A stretch of 64,000 nt of DNA from Haematococcus lacustris. Taxonomy: Eukaryota; Chlorophyta; Chlorophyceae; Chlamydomonadales; Haematococcaceae. This document shows positions 57,938 to 64,000 of the stretch, piece by piece. The translations under genes were made by a program, and so were the position numbers. Below the pieces are notes generated by a model, which saw only the letters and a program-made list of their open reading frames with translations, did no database searches and was not told where the DNA came from. The stretch spans positions 6,587,153 through 6,651,152 of the forward strand of contig JASKMD010000008.1 of assembly GCA_030144725.1 (NCBI GenBank), in the 5' to 3' direction. The number at the start of each line of letters is the position of its first letter. Positions within the stretch are counted from its first letter, which is position 1.

Positions 57938-59605
57938 TCATTTCTTTGCAACGAACTCAGCCACACGGTTTAGCCAAGCCATGTACTCGCGCTGCTCCTT
58001 GTCGTACACCAGGTGGCGCAGGTACTCGCCTGCACAGCGCCGAGGTGACACCATGCACGCTACGTCAGCGCATGACAGACCATGCACGCCACGTCAGCGC
58101 GCCAGAAACGCTTGCCCATCATCCATGCAACAAGACCACGGCGAGGCACAAGCTTTGCAGTCGCTGCTTGCAACACTGGCTACGCTGTGACTGCATAGCA
58201 CCACGCTGCACCAGCCGACAGACATGCCACATGATAATCAGGACTGCAGCTGATGTGCACGGCTCTGCCACCTTCACTCCATGGCCTCTGCAAATGTGTG
58301 CAGAGCTGGACTGTGCATGTGCATTGGAATAAAGCAGCTTGCTGTTTAATCCTGGGAACCAGGCTGAGCTATCTAACAGCATACCCAGGACACATCTGCA
58401 CCAGAGACATGCAATTTCAGCATGCACTGTGCGGCATGTCTTGCTGTGACTGCCGCTGGCACTGGGCACCCACCCAGGTCGATGGAGATGCCCCTCTCTG
58501 CAAGGAATTCACGGAAGTGTCCCTGCAGCGCCTCGTCCAGCTCCTCAAAGACAGGCCCCTGGGAACAGCAGTGCGCCCCACACACACCTGCCTGATGGCC
58601 CCACTGCCTGCCTCATGAGCGGCCCAGTGGTCAAGCTGGCATGGCAGAGCCCACCCGATGCCCCATGAGCGCTGTGCGCGTCACATCCATCAGGGCTACT
58701 CCAGGTCAACAGTAGGAGGTCAACTGACAGCAGGACAGCTGCATGCTTCAGGTAATGCGTCAGGTAATGCAAGACGGGTCTGCTGGCACCCCGGAGGAGC
58801 ACAGTGATGAATGGCAGTGGCCACCGCATACCCGGGCACTGCCCCTCCCTTCCGACCTCCACCTGCAAAGTGCTGTATGGCTGTGGCGGCAGTGCACTTA
58901 CTGTGTAGGCGCTGTGCACTTACTGTGTAGGCGCTGTGCACTTACTGTGTAGGCGCTGTCAGGCACGTCGCCGTCCTTTGGCTCATGTGACACGTGGTTG
59001 ATGGCCATGAAGGTGCCATCGCTCTCGCACTCAAAGACCAGGGCATGCCCGCCCTTGACGACATGCACGTTGAACACTACAGTGTTCAGGTTATCACCAT
59101 CATCATCACTCCCCACTTCTGAGGCTGGCTGGTTATTCACATGCAGGTCTACGCTGACTGTCTCGCCCTGGTACGTCCTGCACAAGCCAGGGGAGGATCA
59201 GGGCAAGGCAGGGCAGGACATGCTAGGCAGGGCCCTGACAGCACGACTTCCACTCATGGTGAACAATAGATCAGTGGCCGACCTGGTGAGGGTCAGCATC
59301 GTGTCTCCAGGAGCTTCCGACAGCACGAAGGGTGCTGGCGGGCCGCTGCGAACTTGCTCCGGCGCCTTGTACACGTCCTTCTCCTCTTGCCACTCGGATG
59401 TCAGCTTGGAAATCAGGCCAGCGCTCATCTGGGGGGCGCAGCTAGACCAGATACTTCTGGCGCTGGGCTGAGCAAGCCAGACGCTGGAACCCACGCAGAT
59501 GGGCGCCAGCAAGGAGCCCGCGCCAGTGATGGCATGTGTTGAATGTCTGCACAGCCGTGCAGCGATGCGGCTGATGAGCAGTTCGGCTGCCTGTCGCTGA
59601 GCCAT
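57938..59605 (-). CDS. MAM33: MAM33/p32 (C1QBP-like) mitochondrial matrix acidic protein
   Basis: Members form acidic doughnut-shaped trimers in the mitochondrial matrix and support ribosome and OXPHOS assembly. Four phase-matched exons are 59605-59283, 59177-58946, 58558-58474 and 58029-57938, giving 243 residues. The N terminus (MAQRQAAELLISRIAARLCRH) is an Arg-rich amphipathic presequence. The domain starts KLTSEWQEEKD. It continues with GDTMLTLTRTYQGETVSVDL, NVHVVKGGHALVFECES, GPVFEELDEALQGHF and FLAERGI, and ends YDKEQREYMAWLNRVAEFV. These are the family signatures and the length is normal. Exon 2 ends in a 22-bp unit present three times, so three equivalent donors exist (see repeat). 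Confidence 0.94.
58048..58102 (+). repeat. Two ~22-bp direct repeats in MAM33 intron 3
   Basis: ACCATGCACGC(T/C)ACGTCAGCGC occurs at about 58050 and 58079, just upstream (minus strand) of exon 58029-57938. Confidence 0.85.
58892..58957 (-). repeat. 22-bp exon/donor junction triplicated in MAM33
   Basis: Three perfect copies of AGCGCCTACACA|GTAAGTGCAC (minus strand) start at 58957, 58935 and 58913. The first copy ends the exon in phase. Use of donor 2 or 3 would add 22 or 44 nt and shift the frame. Confidence 0.95.
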
Positions 59606-60330
59606 TGTTCCCAGTCAAAAGCTGGTAAGGTACAAGCCGCCGAGCTCGGAACAAATCGGAACGAGAAAAAGTATGACACAGCCCTCTCCGTAATCTTACC
59701 ACCTCGCTACGATTGCATTGCATTCTACACAGCACAGCAGTCGGTATGTTTGCAAAGGCCACTAGGTCCATCAACCGGTTCCCGCCGGACCGAGTTTGTA
59801 GGTACGAACCCAAACTCGAATACCACAGTTAGGGGATGTCAACATTCTGACAAACAGCACCAAATGTCTTTATGGCGTGCACATATAGCAAGCTGCCAGA
59901 CAACTAGTGGCAGGTAGATGATGGGAATGATAGCTTCATCTCACTGCCACAGCACACTGCAGACCTTGGGTCAAGGCATAAGAAGCAGGGACATGACGCG
60001 GTCCATGGTCAATGTGGAGCTGTGAATACCCATCAATGCACACGCCACCATGGAGCGGGGTACCAATAGTGACGCCCATGCTGCTGATGGGCATGCAAGC
60101 CCATGCTGCTGCTGGTGGTCTATACCATGGGAAACCACAATCATTGATGGACCTCGCAGCCATCGTTTCTCAACTGAGTTGCAGGGGGCACTCATGTGCA
60201 GCTCATCCACAACCTGTGCGCAGTCCCTGAAGCCCCCGGCTTCCTATTTCTGGTGCAGCCCCTTACATCCGTACCCATGACACTCAGCGACTAAGAGACA
60301 GTGGTAGCGCTCGTGCACACCAAGCTGTTG
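59606..60330. other. MAM33 promoter and U1-C 3' region
   Basis: Unique and relatively AT-rich sequence with no exon recognised. TTACA at 60263-60267 (TGTAA on minus) is the likely U1-C poly(A) signal, 64 nt after the stop. Confidence 0.55.
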
Positions 60331-61478
60331 TCAGTGATCAGGCATCCGGGGGCCGCCAGCCATCATACCGGGCGGAGGGGGCCCGCCGTAGGGTCCGCCC
60401 ATCATGCCAGGTGGTGGGCCCATGCCCGGGTGGAAGGGCGGCCCGCCAGGACCTCCTGGACCCCCTGCAGCAGCAGAGGGCAGGGTGGGTCATGAGATCC
60501 CCACATGGCTTGTTGCTTGCTCTAGCCAGTCGTGTGTGCTCTGCCCCAGCCCAGGCTCTGAGCGCCGGAGGTTCCAGCAGCAGCTGCAGCCAGCAGCGCA
60601 CCCACCTGGTCCAGGGCCCATGTAAGGCCGGGGTCCAGGAAAAGGCGGCCGCATCATGCCCGGGGGCCCCATGAGCCCTGCACAGCGCCACAGCACACCC
60701 AGATTGGGCCACCGATGCCGGCAAGCACTGCCATGAACTGACCTCCAGGCCATGCTGGGTGGGCTGCTCCCCATGATTCAGGGCACATGGTCAGCTGAAG
60801 CCAACCAGTGTCCAGCCTCAAGCTGACTCCAGCAGCCTGGTACAGTCAGGAGGCTGTACTGACGATCCGCAGAGCCAATAGCATATGCCTGCCATGAGAT
60901 GCTGTGCCGCGTACCAGGGTAAGGCGGTCGCCCAGGGAAGGGCCCACCCGGTCCCATCATGGGCATCCCTGGTCCCATGGGCCTGGGCATCCCTGGCGGC
61001 ATCCCGCCCATAGGCCCCCCTGCCATGCGTCTGTCCATCTCTCTCTGCTCCATAACCTCGTCAAAGATGCAGTAGTAGTTGCGCACATTGGCCTGCAGAG
61101 CCAGGCAGTGAATGTCAGGCTCGGAGCTGCAGTGCCCTCCAGCCTCTGTGCCATAGCTTAGGAGCTCCCTGCTGCTCCTGGCTGCAGTTATCGCTGCCAT
61201 GTCACACAGTCACCTTGTGCTTGTACCCCGAGTTGTGCTGCTTGCGCACGGCAGGCTGCAGGCAAAGACAGCCTGGCAGTAAGAGCACTGCACCCATGGC
61301 TTGTGCTGTTGTTCAGGCCATGCCAGAGTTCAGCGTACCGAGTCATGGGTTAGATAGGTGTCGCAGTAGTCGCAGCTGCAGGGACACAAAGCACAATGCA
61401 CGCGTCGTTGGGGGACTAGAATGTAGAAACGACTACTGCAGCTCTAGATTACTAGCGCGCTTACTAGTAACGGGGCAT
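60331..61478 (-). CDS. SNRPC: U1 small nuclear ribonucleoprotein C (U1-C)
   Basis: U1-C stabilises U1 snRNP on the 5' splice site during spliceosome assembly. Six phase-matched exons are 61478-61465 (only 14 nt), 61375-61339, 61255-61214, 61092-60915, 60677-60606 and 60464-60331, giving 158 residues. The matrin-type zinc finger is complete: MPRYYCDYCDTYLTHDS, then PAVRKQHNSGYKHK (CxxC...HxxxxxH). It is followed by ANVRNYYCIFDEVMEQ. The rest is the Pro/Gly/Met-rich tail typical of plant U1-C (PGMPRPMGPGMPMM, PPGMMGGPYGGPPPPGMM). Length is normal. The tiny first exon is supported by phase, the MPRYY start and a GTAAG donor. Confidence 0.96.
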
Positions 61479-61916
61479 CGCTCCAAAAGCTACTGGGATC
61501 GCTTCCTTTGGCGCTACTGCGCGCCGCACATTCCTGTAATGTTATCCGCCAAGCCCCTACCCTTTTGTTCCCGGCAAGGTCACCACTATGGGTCAGTGCA
61601 GCATTCGATTTCCATCTAATGAGTAACTTCTGCTGCAGCAGGTTTTTTGCTGGAACTCGCGTTCATGCATACTGCAGGAAAGGAAAGCATCTGTTCTATC
61701 TACAGAGTCAGCCTTGTGACAGCTGCTTTGCTGTCTCGCTTCATGGCTTGGCTGGCGGGGGAGTGCTCTGCTCGCAACGTTTGTCAGGCCTGAAAGGCTG
61801 GTGATCGTGGATGAGTTCCGTCTGTGCACGCCATGTGAGCTACACCTGCCACATGAGCAGCCAAGGCCCGCAGACTGGGTACAGCAGGCCAGGTCATCCA
61901 GCGGTTGGTGCGCCTA
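61479..61916. other. U1-C promoter region
   Basis: Unique sequence upstream of U1-C, moderately AT-rich to about 61800, with no exon recognised before the transposon remnant begins. Confidence 0.5.
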
Positions 61917-62364
61917 GCCTGGAGCCAGAGCATGCTAAGTATGTGCGGGGCCTGCTTTGGTGCCATGAGGTGCCGCCCAACCCCCCTCCCCCTCCCCAAG
62001 CCCCGGCCCCCTTGCTCAGGACCCCCCTGCCCCTGCCCAGGACCTCCCTCCCCCTCCCCCTGCTCAGGCCAAGCCCCTCCCTGCTGCACCTGGCCCAGTC
62101 CCACGGCCCCAGGCCCCCCCAGGGGGGAGGTGGCTGGACGGGGACACCAACGGATGCCTGAACTTGCAGCGCATTGGGGAGAGCATGCAGCGCCCCCTGG
62201 AGCTGTGCAGCTATGAGGGCTTGGAGGCTCTGCCCCCCGTTGGCAAGGAGTACCAGCAGGGCTACAAGCAGGTTAATGACCGGCTGCCCAAGGGCAGGCA
62301 GAGGTTGCACCGTGCAGCAGAGTACCGCTGGGGCATTGATAGCCAGGCCCGCAATAACGCATAG
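61917..62364 (+). pseudogene. TnpB/Fanzor-like C-terminal remnant, second copy
   Basis: LEPEHAKYVRGLLWCHE (about 61917-61970) parallels GLMWCP at 35.7 kb. A C-rich interval follows that looks like an intron or insertion. From 62131 one frame reads WLDGDTNGCLNLQRIGES, RPLELCSYEGLEALPPVGKEY and a longer tail to the stop at 62362-62364. The DRDxNAAxN block has become DGDTNGCLN, keeping both Asp positions. Upstream RuvC and recognition regions are absent. This tail is in one frame, unlike the 35.9 kb copy, but nothing supports a functional protein. Confidence 0.45.
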
Positions 62365-63132
62365 GCCCTAGAAGTTTACAGAGGCTGTTAGCCTTACATA
62401 GCATTGAGCTGTTGGTTTTGATGAGGTGCCCAGTGGTTCAAGGGGGAAATGCCACCGGTGTGGGGTTTGTAGTCATCAAGGGTGCGACCGAGGATGCTAC
62501 AACTTAGTTGGAGTAGTTGAGAGAGATTACCCACAGTCAAACATGTTGTTCCGTGTTGAATGAGTTATGTTTGACTTGTACACTCTACCGGTACACTCTA
62601 TGCCAGGGGGGATCCCTAAGCTCCCTCACTATTGCAAGAACGGAGCTCCGGACATGGCCATGCCTTGAGCCAGGTACAAGGGGCAGCAAGGAATCATCAG
62701 CCGGTTGAGCGGGTGAGGAGGATAGCATGAAGGAAGGAGGGGAGGCGGCTAAGGGGAGGAGGGTGCCTGCTGCTCTTGCTACCCCAATTGCCACTGGTGC
62801 TGCTGCTGCTGCAATGCAAGGTCCACCAAGTGGGTGGTTTAGCCTTGGTGATTGGTGAGGGCTAGCCAGGTGATGTACCAGCAAATGGGTTGCAGGAACC
62901 CTAACAACTCCAGCAGCTAGCAAACAGGAACAAACGCAACACCTAGCGCCAGCCGCCAGGGAGAGCTGTGTGGCAGTAGCTGCGTTGCCCAGGCGGTTTG
63001 ACGCAATTGACAGGCGAAGCAGGCCGGCAGGGGCCCAGCCAAGCATCCCTCAGCGATGCGCAGCATGCATGTCATCACTCTAGCACAGTGGAGGGGCCAT
63101 GATGGTCAACATCAGCTTATCTTACAGCGTGC
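62365..63132. other. Intergenic with dispersed-repeat words
   Basis: GAGTTATGTTTGACT..TACACTCTAC at 62560-62586 matches 56311-56338, and AGCACAGTGGAGGGGCCATG at 63082 matches 30634. A minus-strand open frame from 63046 to 62585 starts with ATG but shows no family resemblance and is not called. Confidence 0.5.
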
Positions 63133-63340
63133 TTACTGAGGCCCCCTTTCCAATGGACTCCAGGCGGAGTTGGAGTCGGTTACATTCTGCAGCTTGTGGG
63201 CGATCTGCCGCGCCAGCATGAGGCGGTACTGATGCAGGCTGCTCAGCTCGTCGCGGCCCATCACCAGCTCCTCTGCCGCCCGGCCTGCCAGTGCCAGCTC
63301 AGGGGACTCAGGTTTGGGCCAGTGGCGCATGGGTAGCCAG
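63133..63340 (-). CDS. FtsH-like M41 peptidase-domain exon (partial gene)
   Basis: The minus strand reads PESPELALAGRAAEELVMG and DELSSLHQYRLMLARQIAHKLQ, resembling the GRAAEE helix region of FtsH/FtsHi proteases. The frame ends at PQ|GTAAGC, a donor-like site at about 63136, so it is one exon. No AAA module, HExxH or start is found in the 650 bp to the right edge, and no further exon is recognised to the left. It may be an exon of a gene extending out of the window or a broken fragment. The family call rests on one short motif. Confidence 0.4.
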
Positions 63341-63348
63341 AGGCGCAT

Positions 63349-64000
63349 GGGTGCATGGCTCGTGGGTTGTCGACCATCTCACCTTGCTAGCGGCCTACGC
63401 CAACGTCCCTCCTACCTCCACATCTGCCCTCCACTGGCATTCTGAACCTCTGCCCCTCCCCCTCCCCCTCCTGCCCGGCCCAGCCCCTCAGCCCAGTCGA
63501 CGCTCCTGCTTGGCACTCCTTGTCACCTGCAACCTTCTGCTCCCCATCGCCCTTAGCCGTCATGACTTACAGAGAAACAATGAGAAATTTGAAGGGTTGA
63601 AGCAGGTGCTGCTGAACCTCATTCACGGACAAAGTACAAATCATATTGGTTCAAATGGGTTAAGCAGATCAAGTTTGTGTGTCAATGCTATGTGCATGCC
63701 CTGCTATATACAGGTGGTACCCTAAGTTAGATGCTCACATGCCGGTCTCACTCACTGGAAAACACAACACAGGTGGCCAGGCATGCAGCTGTGCATGCAA
63801 GGATTCAACGGTGTAACTCAATGACAGATAGGTGCAGTGCCATGCATTGACAAGCAGTAGGTGTGCAAGAACATTGGTCACATCACAAAGGCTGCTACAC
63901 CTCTAGCGTACGTGCAGCTGCACTGGACAAACCAGCAGCGTGTTGGCTCTTGAGCTGACCTGCGCCCAACAGCCTTATTGTCCAACTCAGGCCGGTTGCG
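63349..64000. other. Right edge, no gene recognised
   Basis: C-rich at 63400-63490, then AT-richer to the end. If the FtsH-like exon is real, upstream introns or exons of it should lie here, but none is recognisable. Confidence 0.4.

Noticed and set aside
62585..63046. 153-residue minus-strand ORF with ATG
   Set aside because: No recognisable domain, Ala-rich composition typical of shadow frames, contains dispersed-repeat words nearby; insufficient support.

Overview
The window is nuclear DNA from a green alga, most likely a volvocalean-type chlorophyte. The coding regions are GC-rich. Genes are split into many short exons with GT..AG introns, and TGTAA poly(A) signals follow several stop codons. 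Gene content includes a caleosin, a PSBS/LHC-like thylakoid protein, a SUVH-type SRA-SET protein and a SnRK2-like kinase. The introns are packed with very long simple repeats, which rules out a bacterial or organellar source. I cannot name the species. All gene models below were rebuilt by hand from splice signals and phase matching.

Layout, left to right. (1) 1-3212, minus: condensin II subunit CAP-D3, 3' end cut off by the window. (2) 3911-16407, minus: a 12.5 kb DOA10/MARCH6/SUD1 ER E3 ubiquitin ligase with an N-terminal RING-CH domain, many membrane spans and Ala/Pro/Gly-rich inserts. (3) 16986-19006, plus: caleosin/peroxygenase, divergent from DOA10 across 578 bp. (4) 19973-23992, minus: PIG-V GPI mannosyltransferase, with a 600 bp (GGGCT)n intron. 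(5) 24093-30328, plus: SRA-SET histone methyltransferase-like protein, 100 bp from PIG-V in the divergent direction. (6) 30909-33995, minus: short-chain dehydrogenase/reductase. (7) 34.3-35.9 kb: two hexanucleotide tracts and a broken TnpB/Fanzor-like transposon remnant. (8) 36386-38346, plus: PSBS/ELIP-like plastid protein. (9) 38789-41741, plus: signal-anchored cyclophilin-like protein. (10) 42.3-44 kb: an orphan coiled-coil exon followed by 1.27 kb of (GGGGC)n. (11) 44497-55618, plus: N-myristoylated SnRK2-like kinase with a long C-terminal extension, containing a 4.2 kb (CCTG)n intron. (12) 55.6-57.9 kb: transposon remnants and short repeats. (13) 57938-59605, minus: MAM33/p32 mitochondrial matrix protein. 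(14) 60331-61478, minus: U1 snRNP protein C. (15) 61.9-64 kb: another transposon remnant and an isolated FtsH-like M41 exon.

There is no operon-style pathway; these are independent eukaryotic genes. Two pairs share short divergent promoters (DOA10/caleosin and PIG-V/SUVH). The first is suggestive because caleosin sits on lipid droplets and DOA10 is an ER and lipid-droplet-connected degradation ligase, but a functional link is inference only. The most unusual feature is the density and purity of intronic microsatellites. They create very long spurious open frames on both strands, and none of those frames should be read as genes.
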